Positions 56,028 to 64,000 of a stretch of 64,000 nt of DNA are shown one piece after another (positions within the stretch are counted from its first letter, which is position 1; each line of letters starts with the position of its first letter). The notes under the pieces were generated by a model. It saw nothing but the letters and a program-made list of their open reading frames with translations, had not been told where the DNA came from and made no database searches. A program made the position numbers and the translations under genes. The DNA is taken from NCBI RefSeq assembly GCF_022436675.1, contig NZ_JAKUJZ010000006.1, positions 301,546 through 365,545 on the forward strand, given 5' to 3'. The DNA comes from Rheinheimera hassiensis (GTDB lineage: Bacteria > Pseudomonadota > Gammaproteobacteria > Enterobacterales > Alteromonadaceae).

Positions 56028-56579
56028 ATGCGCTACATGCTTTTAACCCTGCTGTTGCTTACCGGCTGCAGTGCACCAACACCAAAGTTTATTTTGTCGC
56101 CGCAGATATTCTGGCCGCAATCAACTCAGTTACAACAAGCCAGGTTTGCCTTTGCCGTATCTGATGAACGAGGCAGACCTTATTCATTGCGGATCCAAAA
56201 AGGTACCGATATACAGCAAATTAATGCCAGTAACGATATCAGTGCCGATTTACAGCGCACTATGGCACAAGCGTTAACCGATCAGGCCGCGGTACTGGAT
56301 CAGAACAGTAATACCCAAATGACCATAAAAATTACCCTGCTGCAGGCACTGGTAGATCAGCGTTCGCTGGAACACGCCGTAACGAATCAGGTTTCGTTAA
56401 CAGTGTTTGTGCAAAGCTCACAGGGCACGTTCAGCAAAACCTATTCCGGTGACAGCAGCTACACTGCTCCGTTTCGTATGGATGTAGCGGCGGTCGAGCG
56501 TGAATTACGAGTATTAACAGAGCAAGTGCTTGGCCAGATCCTGCAGGACAACAGCTGGCACCAGGCTGTTCGGGGATAA
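56028..56579 (+). CDS. YajG-like lipoprotein
   Basis: 183 residues. A lipoprotein signal (MRYMLLTLLLLTGC, Cys14 lipobox LTGC) followed by a YajG-type domain with VSDERGRPYSL and DVAAVERELRVLTEQVLGQIL. The family is periplasmic, presumably outer-membrane anchored, and without assigned function. AAGGAG lies about 6 nt before the start. In a run of rlmG, this gene and the cyclophilin with gaps of 1-2 bp. Confidence 0.8.
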   Translation: MRYMLLTLLLLTGCSAPTPKFILSPQIFWPQSTQLQQARFAFAVSDERGRPYSLRIQKGTDIQQINASNDISADLQRTMAQALTDQAAVLDQNSNTQMTIKITLLQALVDQRSLEHAVTNQVSLTVFVQSSQGTFSKTYSGDSSYTAPFRMDVAAVERELRVLTEQVLGQILQDNSWHQAVRG

Positions 56580-56580
56580 T

Positions 56581-57171
56581 ATGCGTAGCTGGACAACATT
56601 AGCGCTGCTGTTGTTTACTCTGGTAGCAGCCAGTGCTGAGGCCGGGCAATTTATACAGCCCAACAACCTGTACCCTAAAGTAAAACTGATGACATCGCAT
56701 GGCGATATTATTGTTGAGCTGGATCGTAGCCGTGCGCCGCTGAGCGTGAATAATTTTCTCAGTTATGTGAAAAAGAAAAGTTATGACAACACGCTGTTTC
56801 ACCGATTGGAACCTGAGTTTGTCTTACAGGGCGGTGGCTATGATGCAAACTATAAACCGATAGAAGAGCAAAAACCGGTGTTTAACGAATCAGGCAATGG
56901 CATGAAAAACCAGCTTGGCACTATTGCCATGGCGCGCCTGAATGATCCGCACAGCGCCACCAGCCAGTTTTTCTTTAATTTGCAGGACAACTCACACCTT
57001 GATCCCGGCCGTAACTGGGGTTACGCCGTTTTTGGTTACATTGTTGAAGGCAGCGAAGTTATAGAGAAAATAAGAGCGGTAGCAACCGACACGTCAGCAG
57101 AACTTGGCTGGCCAAACGTGCCGGTAGAAAAGGTGTTGTTAAAAACCGCTGTCGTGCTGCCAGAGCAATAA
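56581..57171 (+). CDS. Periplasmic peptidyl-prolyl cis-trans isomerase, cyclophilin type
   Basis: 196 residues from ATG at 56581, one base after the YajG-like stop. Signal peptide (about 1-21, TLVAASAEA), so periplasmic, like PpiA. Cyclophilin core: catalytic Arg and Phe in LFHRLEPEFVLQGGGY, GTIAMARLNDPHSATSQFFFNLQDN, and FGYIVEGSEVIEKI. It lies third in the rlmG operon. Confidence 0.92.
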   Translation: MRSWTTLALLLFTLVAASAEAGQFIQPNNLYPKVKLMTSHGDIIVELDRSRAPLSVNNFLSYVKKKSYDNTLFHRLEPEFVLQGGGYDANYKPIEEQKPVFNESGNGMKNQLGTIAMARLNDPHSATSQFFFNLQDNSHLDPGRNWGYAVFGYIVEGSEVIEKIRAVATDTSAELGWPNVPVEKVLLKTAVVLPEQ

Positions 57172-57229
57172 AACCGGCTATACTTGCCTTAACAGTTTTG
57201 TCAGTAAGGGGCCGCTGTTAAGGCAATAT

Positions 57230-57550
57230 ATGTTAAACCACTTTATTGAGCTGAAATCGCAACAGCTGATTTTTTACATTTCGCGTTACTTCCGTGGCCG
57301 CTTGCCGCACAGCGAGCTGCACCTTTTCATCTGGGATACATTGGAAGAATGGGCGCAATTAAGTACAACAGCTCAGGTTCCTTGTAGTTGCAGAGAGCGG
57401 GTGTTCTGGCATTTAATTCATCAGTTAGAATTCTGGCCTGACAACACCCTAAAACAAGACAAACTGCTTCGCCGCAACATTCAGGATTGCCTCTGTTATC
57501 TTAAAGGCTATGGCGTAGCACCGCCGGATTGCGTTGGTATTAGGCCCTAG
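57230..57550 (+). CDS. Conserved-looking small protein, unknown
   Basis: 106 residues, not recognised. No membrane segment or signal peptide. It is rich in Trp, Leu and His (IWDTLEEWAQL, FWHLIHQLEFWPD) and has four Cys, in pairs (PCSCRER, QDCLCYL) that may bind a metal. Its codon use resembles its neighbours. It follows the cyclophilin by 58 bp and lies 81 bp before the AmpG-like gene. No clear ribosome binding site beyond AAGG about 10 nt upstream. Confidence 0.6.
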   Translation: MLNHFIELKSQQLIFYISRYFRGRLPHSELHLFIWDTLEEWAQLSTTAQVPCSCRERVFWHLIHQLEFWPDNTLKQDKLLRRNIQDCLCYLKGYGVAPPDCVGIRP

Positions 57551-57631
57551 CCAGCTTACGCTTTGGAGTTTAACAGAGCTTGACCAGAATAATCCGCGCT
57601 GTAAGCTAGGCCCACAAGCGTGTTTTAGCGG

Positions 57632-58975
57632 ATGTCCGTTTTGCCTTATTACCTAGCCTGGCTGTCTGGCCTGAGTATCTATTTCCAACGTCGTGTACTG
57701 AGTATCTTTGTGCTGGGTTTCTCCAGTGGCCTGCCGTTAATGCTGGTGTTTGGTGTGCTATCTTTTTGGTTACGTGAAGCGCAGGTGTCGCGTGCCGATA
57801 TTGGTTATTTTAGTTGGGTAGCAATGGCATACGCCATTAAATGGCTATGGTCGCCGCTGGCTGATCATCTGAAAATCCCACTACTGCATCAAAAACTTGG
57901 CAGACGACGCAGTTGGCTGCTGATATCCCAGCTTGGCGTAATGGTTGCAATTTGCTGTATGGCATTAACCGATCCGCAGCAGGATTTAGCCCTGATGGCG
58001 GCTTTTGCTGTCATGCTGGCTTTTACTTCAGCAACCCAGGATATTAATGTTGATGCCTTTCGTATTGAAAGCGCGCCTGAAAAGCTGCAGGCAGCGCTTG
58101 CTGCTGCCTATCTTGCCGGTTACCGACTGGCGATGATTATGGCATCGGCAGGTACGTTGTGGTTGGCCGCTATATTCTCCGATGGCAGCAGTTACGATTT
58201 GGCCGGCTGGCAACAGGCATATTTGGTTATGGGGTTATGTATGCTGCCAGGTATCATCACCACATTACTTAGCAAAGAACCTGTCAGTGGCCTGCAGCAG
58301 CAACAATATACCAGTGGCTCCTTATTACAGCGCACTCTGTCCTGGCTAAAACAAGCAGTCGTTGCACCCCTGGTTGATTTTTTCAGCCGTTATAAATGGC
58401 ATGCACTACTGATCCTGTCACTGATTGCCTGTTACCGCCTGAGCGACGTTGTCATGGGTGTGATGGCAAATGCATTTTATGTGGATATGGGCTATAGCAA
58501 AGAAGAAGTTGCCAGCGTTTCGAAAATCTATGGCGTTATTATGACGTTGATAGGCGCCGCCCTTGGCGGAGTGCTGATTAATCAGTTTGGTATAATTAAA
58601 ATCCTGTTTATTGGCGCGGTGCTAAGTGCGGTAACTAATTTGCTGTTTTCCGCATTAAGCCAGATTGGCTATGATCTGGTGTGGTTAACCTTAGTCATCT
58701 CGGCAGATAATTTAAGCGCAGGCATTGCTACCAGTGCTTTTCTTGCTTATTTAGCCTCTTTAGTTAATCTGGCATTTACTGCCACCCAGTATGCAATATT
58801 CAGCTCGCTAATGTTGTTGCTACCTAAATTTACCGGTGGTTTTTCCGGGGTATGGGTAGAGCAGATGGGATATAGCCAGTTTTTTATCATGACCGCGCTG
58901 ATGGGCATACCAGCATTAGTATTGATTGTGTTACTGGCTCGCGCTGAGCGCTTAAAACAGAACGCCGCACAATAG
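57632..58975 (+). CDS. AmpG-like MFS transporter
   Basis: 447 residues with 12 predicted transmembrane helices. It resembles AmpG, the permease for anhydro-muropeptides in cell-wall recycling: LGFSSGLPLMLVFGVLSFWLRE near the start and AYAIKWLWSPLADH near 68, DINVDAFRIE near 140, and a central loop about 200-240. Some related PAT-type transporters carry acetyl-CoA; the substrate is therefore probable, not proven. No ampD or ampC next to it. The stop lies in the loop of a GC-rich hairpin at 58961-58988. Confidence 0.82.
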   Translation: MSVLPYYLAWLSGLSIYFQRRVLSIFVLGFSSGLPLMLVFGVLSFWLREAQVSRADIGYFSWVAMAYAIKWLWSPLADHLKIPLLHQKLGRRRSWLLISQLGVMVAICCMALTDPQQDLALMAAFAVMLAFTSATQDINVDAFRIESAPEKLQAALAAAYLAGYRLAMIMASAGTLWLAAIFSDGSSYDLAGWQQAYLVMGLCMLPGIITTLLSKEPVSGLQQQQYTSGSLLQRTLSWLKQAVVAPLVDFFSRYKWHALLILSLIACYRLSDVVMGVMANAFYVDMGYSKEEVASVSKIYGVIMTLIGAALGGVLINQFGIIKILFIGAVLSAVTNLLFSALSQIGYDLVWLTLVISADNLSAGIATSAFLAYLASLVNLAFTATQYAIFSSLMLLLPKFTGGFSGVWVEQMGYSQFFIMTALMGIPALVLIVLLARAERLKQNAAQ

Positions 58976-59003
58976 CGCGGCGTTGCTGGTGTAGTTCAAT
59001 AGA

Positions 59004-59246
59004 TCAGGCTGATAATACTTGCTTTAACCCTTCCGTGGGGTCAACGTCCAGTGCCTGACAGTAACGTACGTATTCAATCACATCTAAACGACGTTCCTGG
59101 TTCTCTACCTTACCGATAAAGGAGTGCGGTGTACCCAAAATTTCAGACAGGCTGCGCATAGTGTGGCCTTTTTCCTGACGCTGCCGTTTCAACCAGACAC
59201 ACAGACGCTTATTTTCATCAGAAATTACGCTTTTTGTACCTTTCAT
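59004..59246 (-). CDS. Small XRE-family helix-turn-helix protein
   Basis: 80 residues, one helix-turn-helix domain: RLCVWLKRQRQEKGHTMRS, then ILGTPHSFIGKVENQERRLDV and a helix YVRYCQALDVDP. DNA-binding residues in the second and third helices look intact. It resembles stand-alone XRE regulators of phages and accessory loci. No target gene is obvious; the divergent neighbour is a two-helix microprotein at 59496. AGAAGAAAAAAAC precedes the start. Confidence 0.82.
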   Translation of the reverse strand: MKGTKSVISDENKRLCVWLKRQRQEKGHTMRSLSEILGTPHSFIGKVENQERRLDVIEYVRYCQALDVDPTEGLKQVLSA

Positions 59247-59495
59247 GTTTTTTTCTTCTCCCAGCGTGTTACGCTTTTATTATGTCAAAAATACTTCCTG
59301 CAAAAATCAAAACCCTATTGCAAACGCAATAAGCAATAAAAATCGGTTAATTAAACCACAGGATGCGACAAGCGTACAGCCACAACTGTTAAAATATGTA
59401 TTACGACTTTACAATGCCAGAAATGGCGTAATTTACAGCTTAGAATTAACACGAACCTTGAGCAGCAGCATGCAAGGTATCAAACAGAGATAAAG

Positions 59496-59669
59496 ATGAT
59501 AAAACTATTTTTTTTAATGCCAATATTGATGTGTGCACTTTGGTACTGGTACCTAAAGCAGTATGGCTGGACCATCCGGCAGGGGAAAAAAGGTTTTGCC
59601 TACATTATTGCCTTTAACGGCAGCATTGCACTGGCATTGTGGGGCATTATGCTACTGACTCAGCGCTGA
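59496..59669 (+). CDS. 57-residue membrane microprotein
   Basis: Read from the sequence: ATG at 59496, TGA at 59667-59669, with GAGATAAAG just upstream. Two hydrophobic helices (MIKLFFLMPILMCALWYWY and AYIIAFNGSIALALWGIMLL) are separated by a charged loop with GWTIRQGKKG. Aromatic-rich helix ends are typical of real membrane proteins. I recognise no named family. It converges on erpA. Confidence 0.6.
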   Translation: MIKLFFLMPILMCALWYWYLKQYGWTIRQGKKGFAYIIAFNGSIALALWGIMLLTQR

Positions 59670-59727
59670 GCCAGCAGCTTAAATAACAGACGTATCTGTA
59701 GTTTTTATTTTACAAAACCACTACGGC

Positions 59728-60069
59728 TTACACTGAAAAAGACGAGCCACACCCGCAAGTTGTAGTAGCATTAGGGTTTTGTATAATAAAGCGGCTACCT
59801 TGCAAACCTTCGGTATAATCTACCACGCCGCCCATCAGATACTGCAAGCTCATAGGGTCTACCACCATGGCTACTCCCTGTTTCTCGACAACGAAATCGC
59901 CTTCATTGACTTTTTCGTCGAAGGTAAAGCCATACTGAAAGCCAGAACAGCCACCACCGGTAATATATACCCGTAGCTTCAGCTCAGGGTTTTCTTCTTC
60001 ACTGACCAGCAACGCCACTTTACGTGCTGCCGCTTCAGTAAATTCAATTGGTACAGCTGGCTCTGACAT
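59728..60069 (-). CDS. erpA: Iron-sulfur cluster insertion protein ErpA
   Basis: 113 residues, A-type carrier. It carries 2Fe-2S or 4Fe-4S clusters to targets including IspG. Cluster Cys ligands lie in [10 protein letters not shown] near 42 and TTCGCGSSF near 105-110. The domain ([12 protein letters not shown]) starts near residue 7. An IscR-like palindrome 39-63 bp upstream of the start suggests control by iron-sulfur status. Confidence 0.95.
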   Translation of the reverse strand: MSEPAVPIEFTEAAARKVALLVSEEENPELKLRVYITGGGCSGFQYGFTFDEKVNEGDFVVEKQGVAMVVDPMSLQYLMGGVVDYTEGLQGSRFIIQNPNATTTCGCGSSFSV

Positions 60070-60107
60070 AACAACTCCACAGGTTTAGCTAAGAGGCAAA
60101 TTATCTA

Positions 60108-60132
60108 ATACTTGACTAATTTATTCAAGTAT
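60108..60132 (-). promoter_or_regulatory. IscR type 1-like site upstream of erpA
   Basis: ATACTTGACTAATTT then ATTCAAGTAT, with TAATACTTGA and TCAAGTATTA as perfect 10-bp arms at 60106-60115 and 60125-60134. It matches the type 1 IscR pattern (ATA..TGACT..n..GTCA..TAT) closely. It is the correct distance to block erpA's promoter. Confidence 0.55.
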
Positions 60133-60234
60133 TAGCCCTATTCAGCGCAGATTAGTTATCGTCTTCGATAATAAAGCTGAGTTCTCAGCAACTTATGATA
60201 AACTCTGTATTAACTATTACGGGTGTTATGGCTT

Positions 60235-61941
60235 ATGCAGCGCTGGCAGATCTGGCTTCCGTCTTTACAACGTCGTTTGGCATTACCACAAACCTCTTTG
60301 CAACTCTGTGTACTGGGTATGCTGGGTGGTCTGGCGGCGTCCATTCTGATTATTTTATTCCGCTTAGCCATTATTGGCCTGCAGAGCTTTTTTTTAGATC
60401 GTACCGACGACTTCTCAACAGTTGGCACAGATATCCGCTGGTTGCTGCCAGTAGGCTCTGCAGTGTTAATTGGCCTGATTGCCTGGATCACCGGCTATAA
60501 ACATTACCGCCTGGGTATCCCCTTTGTTATCCATCGGATAAAGCTAAAATACGGCATGATGCCAACCCGCAATACACTTAACCAGTTTTTTGGCGGCATA
60601 TTAGCGCTGGCCGGCGGTTTTTCTGTCGGTCGCGAAGGCCCATCTGTACATTTGGGTGCTTATGGCGCCAGCACCCTGGGTAAATATCTTCAACTGCCTT
60701 ACAACAGCATTCGTATTCTGGCGGGGTGCGGCATCGCTGCTGGTATTTCCGCCTCGTTTAACACCCCGCTGGCGGCAGTTATTTTTGTTATGGAAGTGGT
60801 ATTGCGTGAATACCGCGTACATGTGTTTATTCCTATTATGCTGTCATCCGTTGTGGGTGCTCTGGTAACGCAAACGGTGTTTGGCAGCGACAGAGAGCTG
60901 GCACTGCTGAATATAGTGTCTATCAGCGGTTGGCATATCCCTTATCTGGTGCTGTGTGGCATTGTGTTCGGCGCCATTGCCTTTGTGTTTAACAAAAACA
61001 TGATGCGCCTGATAAAGTTGTTTAAAAACTGGCCGTTAATATTGCGTTTATGCCTGGCCGGCGCGCTTACTGCGGCGGTGGGTTATGTTATTCCGCATGC
61101 GATGGGCTCTGAAACCGGTGCGATTTACTACGCAGTAAATGCACCAAACGACGTAGCCCTGCTGCTGACCATTTTTATCGGCAAAATGCTGCTAACCCTG
61201 TTTGCTTTGGGCTTAGGTGTACCCGGCGGTGTTATTGGCCCGGTATTTGGTATCGGCATTGTGTTAGGTACTTTGCTGGCTATTGTTCCGTCTGCCATTA
61301 TTGGTGATAACAGTATCGCCGGCACTTATGCGGTGCTGGGGATGGCTGGTTTAATGGCCGCCACCATGCACGCGCCATTGGCAGCCTTAGTAGCAGTAAT
61401 GGAGCTGGCGCATAACCCCGGCATTATTGTGCCCGCCATGGTGGTAATAACCACGGCTTATATTACCGGTGTGCAGTTTTTTAATAACAAATCTATTTTC
61501 CTGCTGCAGCTCGATTTTCTACAAATGCCCTATAAGCTGTCTCCTGCTGATGACGTGTTACAAAAAGTAGGTGTGCTGGCACTGTTAGATAATCAGTATC
61601 AGTTACTTGATAATCCCGACGAGCAACACGTGCTGCAGGCCCTGGACAAGCTGGAACCGCCGCATCAATTGCTGGTAAAACGTGATACGGGCGCTCAGAG
61701 CACATTTTTGCTGGCAAGCTATGATGTTCAACTGTCGATGACAGGTGCCAGTGCAGTGCAATACCTGCCATTACAAGGTTTAACGCATCAGGCTACCATG
61801 GCAGAGGTGTTTGCCATTTTGGAAGATAAGCGCGAAGGCGCAGTGTATATTTATCGCGAAGAAGAGCCGCAACAGCTGATAGGCATTATCCGCTGGGATC
61901 AGGTACGCAGTTTATTGGTAAAACAGAATAATTTATTATGA
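60235..61941 (+). CDS. ClC family chloride transporter
   Basis: 568 residues from ATG at 60235; a GTG at 60223 is an alternative start. About 12 to 18 helices in the ClC fold. Selectivity and gating motifs: the GREGP gate in GFSVGREGPSVHLGA near 125, GIP in RLGIPFVI, GVPGGVIGPVFGIG near 330. The last roughly 130 residues are cytoplasmic and may be a partial CBS region. ClC members are Cl-/H+ antiporters or channels; the gate Glu is present, favouring the antiporter type. Its stop overlaps the hemJ start by 4 bp. Confidence 0.9.
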   Translation: MQRWQIWLPSLQRRLALPQTSLQLCVLGMLGGLAASILIILFRLAIIGLQSFFLDRTDDFSTVGTDIRWLLPVGSAVLIGLIAWITGYKHYRLGIPFVIHRIKLKYGMMPTRNTLNQFFGGILALAGGFSVGREGPSVHLGAYGASTLGKYLQLPYNSIRILAGCGIAAGISASFNTPLAAVIFVMEVVLREYRVHVFIPIMLSSVVGALVTQTVFGSDRELALLNIVSISGWHIPYLVLCGIVFGAIAFVFNKNMMRLIKLFKNWPLILRLCLAGALTAAVGYVIPHAMGSETGAIYYAVNAPNDVALLLTIFIGKMLLTLFALGLGVPGGVIGPVFGIGIVLGTLLAIVPSAIIGDNSIAGTYAVLGMAGLMAATMHAPLAALVAVMELAHNPGIIVPAMVVITTAYITGVQFFNNKSIFLLQLDFLQMPYKLSPADDVLQKVGVLALLDNQYQLLDNPDEQHVLQALDKLEPPHQLLVKRDTGAQSTFLLASYDVQLSMTGASAVQYLPLQGLTHQATMAEVFAILEDKREGAVYIYREEEPQQLIGIIRWDQVRSLLVKQNNLL

Positions 61942-62369
61942 CTCTCATACTTGTATATAAAGCCTTACACGTGTTTTTTATGGTTGCCTGGTTTGCCGGT
62001 ATTTTTTATCTGCCACGCTTATTTGTGTACCACGCCACAACAAAAAGCCCCGACTGCGATGCCGAATTTAAGGTAATGGAGCGCCGCTTACTCTATTTTG
62101 TAACACCATTTGGCTTGCTTACGCTGGTGTTTGGTTTACTGCTTATTCACAGTTATGGCGCAGCCTGGTTTAAAGCCAGCCACTGGCTGCACTATAAACT
62201 GCCGCTGGTGATGTTGCTGTATGGGTATCATGCTTATTGTTTTAAATTGCTGGCAGATTTTAAACACAACCGTAACCAGCGCAGCCCCCGGTTTTACCGC
62301 ATTTTTAACGAAGTGCCGGTACTGGTTTTACTGGCAATTATCCTGCTGGCGTACTTAAAACCCTTGTAG
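61938..62369 (+). CDS. hemJ: Protoporphyrinogen oxidase HemJ
   Basis: 143 residues with four transmembrane helices. HemJ oxidises protoporphyrinogen IX to protoporphyrin IX in heme synthesis. Conserved His near residue 11 (KALHVFFMVAWFAGIFYLPRLFVYH), with HYKLPLVM and NEVPVLVLLAIILL toward the end. It overlaps the ClC gene by 4 bp (ATGA). hemL begins in the window about 1.2 kb later, past pyrB. Confidence 0.88.
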   Translation: MTLILVYKALHVFFMVAWFAGIFYLPRLFVYHATTKSPDCDAEFKVMERRLLYFVTPFGLLTLVFGLLLIHSYGAAWFKASHWLHYKLPLVMLLYGYHAYCFKLLADFKHNRNQRSPRFYRIFNEVPVLVLLAIILLAYLKPL

Positions 62370-62401
62370 TAGCTTATTCGCTTTTAACCGCTGTTTTCGC
62401 G

Positions 62402-62407
62402 TATAAT
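62402..62407 (+). promoter_or_regulatory. -10 element before pyrB
   Basis: TATAAT is a perfect -10 at 62402-62407; the -35 is not clear. The start would fall near 62414. A tandem 11-bp GC-rich repeat (GTTCCGGCCC at 62425-62434 and 62436-62445) lies in the leader. There is no U-tract attenuator. Confidence 0.5.
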
Positions 62408-62476
62408 GCGCCGGTCCATTGCCGGTTCCGGCCCAGTTCCGGCCCGGGTTAATTTTCAGCGAAAAGAGCACTGACT

Positions 62477-63490
62477 ATGAGCTTTAAAGGCGAACACATC
62501 CTCTCGGTAAGCCAGTTTGATCGCGATACCATTCAGCACGTTTTTCAGATAGCCCGTAACATGCAACCCTATGCCAGCCGGCAAAAACGCACCAAGGTGC
62601 TTGAAGGTGCTATTTTAGGTAACCTGTTTTTTGAACCCAGCACCCGAACCCGGGTGAGTTTTGGCTGTGCCTTTAATTTGCTCGGTGGTGAAGTACGTGA
62701 AACTACCGGTATGGAGTCATCCGCTTTATCTAAGGGTGAATCGCTATTTGATACCGCCAGAGTAATCAGCAGCTACAGCGATGTTATCGCTATGCGCCAC
62801 CCGCAAGCCGGCTCTGTTGCTGAGTTTGCCTTAGGCAGCCGGGTGCCGGTGTTAAATGGTGGCGATGGTGCCAACGAGCACCCTACTCAGGCGCTGCTGG
62901 ATTTGTTTACTATTGAACGTGAGCTGGCCTCTTCAGGGCAAAGTATTGACGGTATGCACATCGCTATGGTGGGCGACTTAAAATTTGGCCGCACCGTACA
63001 CTCATTATCTAAACTGTTAAAACTGTATAAAAACCTGCGCTTTACGCTTATTTCGCCCAAAGAACTGGCCATGCCGGACGATATTGTCAGCGCCATTGAA
63101 AATGCCGGCCATCAGGTGAATGTTACCGATGTGCTTGAGGGCAATCTGAATGCTGATATTGTTTACCAGACCCGTATTCAGGAAGAGCGTTTTCCGTCAA
63201 AAACAGAAGCCAATTTATACCGTGGAAAATTCCGCTTAAACCAAGAAATTTATACCCGCTACTGTAAATCCAACACCGTCATTATGCACCCGCTGCCACG
63301 TGACTCGCGCATTGAAGCCAACGAGCTGGACAATGACTTAAACCTGAACCCCAATCTGGCTATCTTCCGTCAGGCCGATAACGGCATCCTGGTGCGGATG
63401 GCTTTATTTGCGCTGACGCTGGGCGTTGAGGGAATTATTACCAACTACGAATGCGCTGTGCCCTGGTATAGCAACAAGCACAGTGGTTAA
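62477..63490 (+). CDS. pyrB: Aspartate carbamoyltransferase catalytic chain
   Basis: 337 residues, longer than the E. coli chain (311). It joins carbamoyl phosphate and aspartate in pyrimidine synthesis. Carbamoyl phosphate motif FFEPSTRTRVSFGCAFN near 51, HPTQALLDLFTIE near 135, and HPLPRDSRIEANE near 270. The regulatory subunit gene pyrI does not follow, so feedback control differs from E. coli or is encoded elsewhere. hemL starts 43 bp downstream. Confidence 0.96.
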   Translation: MSFKGEHILSVSQFDRDTIQHVFQIARNMQPYASRQKRTKVLEGAILGNLFFEPSTRTRVSFGCAFNLLGGEVRETTGMESSALSKGESLFDTARVISSYSDVIAMRHPQAGSVAEFALGSRVPVLNGGDGANEHPTQALLDLFTIERELASSGQSIDGMHIAMVGDLKFGRTVHSLSKLLKLYKNLRFTLISPKELAMPDDIVSAIENAGHQVNVTDVLEGNLNADIVYQTRIQEERFPSKTEANLYRGKFRLNQEIYTRYCKSNTVIMHPLPRDSRIEANELDNDLNLNPNLAIFRQADNGILVRMALFALTLGVEGIITNYECAVPWYSNKHSG

Positions 63491-63533
63491 TACAGCGTGT
63501 AGCTGTTTCAATTTATTTATCGGAAACTGATTT

Positions 63534-64000
63534 ATGTCTTTATCTGCAGAACTGTTCGAACGTGCCCAGCACACCATTCCCGGCGGTGTAAACTCACCGG
63601 TTCGCGCTTTTAAAAGCGTCGGTGGTACACCGGTATTTATCGACCGTGCTGACGGTGCTTACCTTTTTGATGTTGATGGCAAACGTTATATCGATTATAT
63701 CGGCTCCTGGGGCCCAATGCTGTTGGGACATAATCACCCGGCTATCCGTAATGCTGTTATTGAGGCAGCCACCAAAGGCTTAAGTTTTGGCGCGCCCTGC
63801 CCAGCTGAGGTAACCATGGCTGAGCTGGTGAGCAAACTGGTGCCGTCAATGGAAATGGTGCGGATGGTTAGCTCCGGCACAGAAGCCACTATGAGCGCCA
63901 TTCGCTTAGCTCGTGGCTATACCGGCCGTAATACCATAGTTAAATTTGAAGGCTGCTACCATGGTCATGCTGACTCACTGCTGGTAAAAGCCGGTTCAGG
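63534..64000 (+). CDS. hemL: Glutamate-1-semialdehyde 2,1-aminomutase, N-terminal part
   Basis: The first 155 codons, cut by the window end. It converts glutamate-1-semialdehyde to 5-aminolevulinate with PLP, the entry to heme synthesis. Start [26 protein letters not shown] is typical, as are [15 protein letters not shown] and [20 protein letters not shown] with EGCYHGHAD near the edge. The PLP Lys (about 265) is beyond the window. Confidence 0.96.
   Translation, partial: MSLSAELFERAQHTIPGGVNSPVRAFKSVGGTPVFIDRADGAYLFDVDGKRYIDYIGSWGPMLLGHNHPAIRNAVIEAATKGLSFGAPCPAEVTMAELVSKLVPSMEMVRMVSSGTEATMSAIRLARGYTGRNTIVKFEGCYHGHADSLLVKAGS

Noticed and set aside
1-64000. CRISPR arrays
   Set aside because: No regularly spaced repeats and no cas-like genes were found.

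Overview
The window is a 64 kb stretch of gammaproteobacterial chromosome. Gene content and order suggest an alteromonad-type organism close to Rheinheimera, Alishewanella or Arsukibacterium. Pointers are a complete Nqr sodium pump with apbE and nqrM, FabV, a DUF3545 protein, RlmG, and the block fldB-xerD-dsbC-recJ-prfB-lysS in the order known from Escherichia coli. Genus is an inference; no 16S gene is present. Almost everything is housekeeping. The accessory material is confined to about 0-0.9 kb and about 6.9-8.4 kb.

Layout. 0-0.9 kb: the tail of an unrecognised coiled-coil gene, then tRNA-Gly(CCC). The last 42 nt of the tRNA are repeated 335 bp downstream, and an orphan antitoxin-like gene lies between the copies. 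0.9-4.3 kb: an alpha/beta hydrolase coupled to an ECF sigma factor with a membrane C-terminal half, facing a PadR regulator and HAAS-domain membrane protein pair. 4.5-6.7 kb: a yqjD-yqjE-yqjK-like set followed by an AI-2E family permease. 6.9-8.4 kb: an AT-rich stretch with a ClbS/DfsB gene and two tiny membrane-protein genes, all on the minus strand and separated by imperfect palindromes that resemble integron attC sites, with no integrase in view. 8.4-18.6 kb: lysS, prfB (programmed frameshift), recJ, dsbC, xerD, fldB, ycaQ, trmN, srmB. 18.7-28.5 kb: LD-carboxypeptidase, a glutamate synthase-like protein, gsk, yaaA, a response regulator with a repeat-rich tail, tal-pgi and a DUF3545 protein.

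28.5-34.2 kb: ung and the threonine operon thrABC with a recognisable leader peptide and attenuator. 34.2-42.7 kb is a signalling block: cheY-like, cheC-like and GGDEF genes in one operon, a divergent histidine kinase, rdgC, an HDOD protein and a large hybrid kinase. 42.8-44.9 kb: a metallo-beta-lactamase-fold protein and a purine permease. 45-52.1 kb: nqrABCDEF-apbE-nqrM. 52.4-57.2 kb: fabV, bolA, alkB, rlmG, a YajG-like lipoprotein and a periplasmic cyclophilin. 57.2-64 kb: an unknown protein, an AmpG-like transporter, a small XRE regulator, a two-helix microprotein, erpA, a ClC transporter, hemJ, pyrB and the start of hemL.

The main points for follow-up are the integrase-less cassette-like array, the tRNA-Gly duplication, the thr leader whose peptide gene seems to start at the transcription start, an IscR-type palindrome upstream of erpA, HexR-like sites before tal-pgi, and the membrane-tethered sigma factor. 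Three small genes under 60 codons (47, 56 and 57 aa) and the thr leader peptide were read directly from the sequence.
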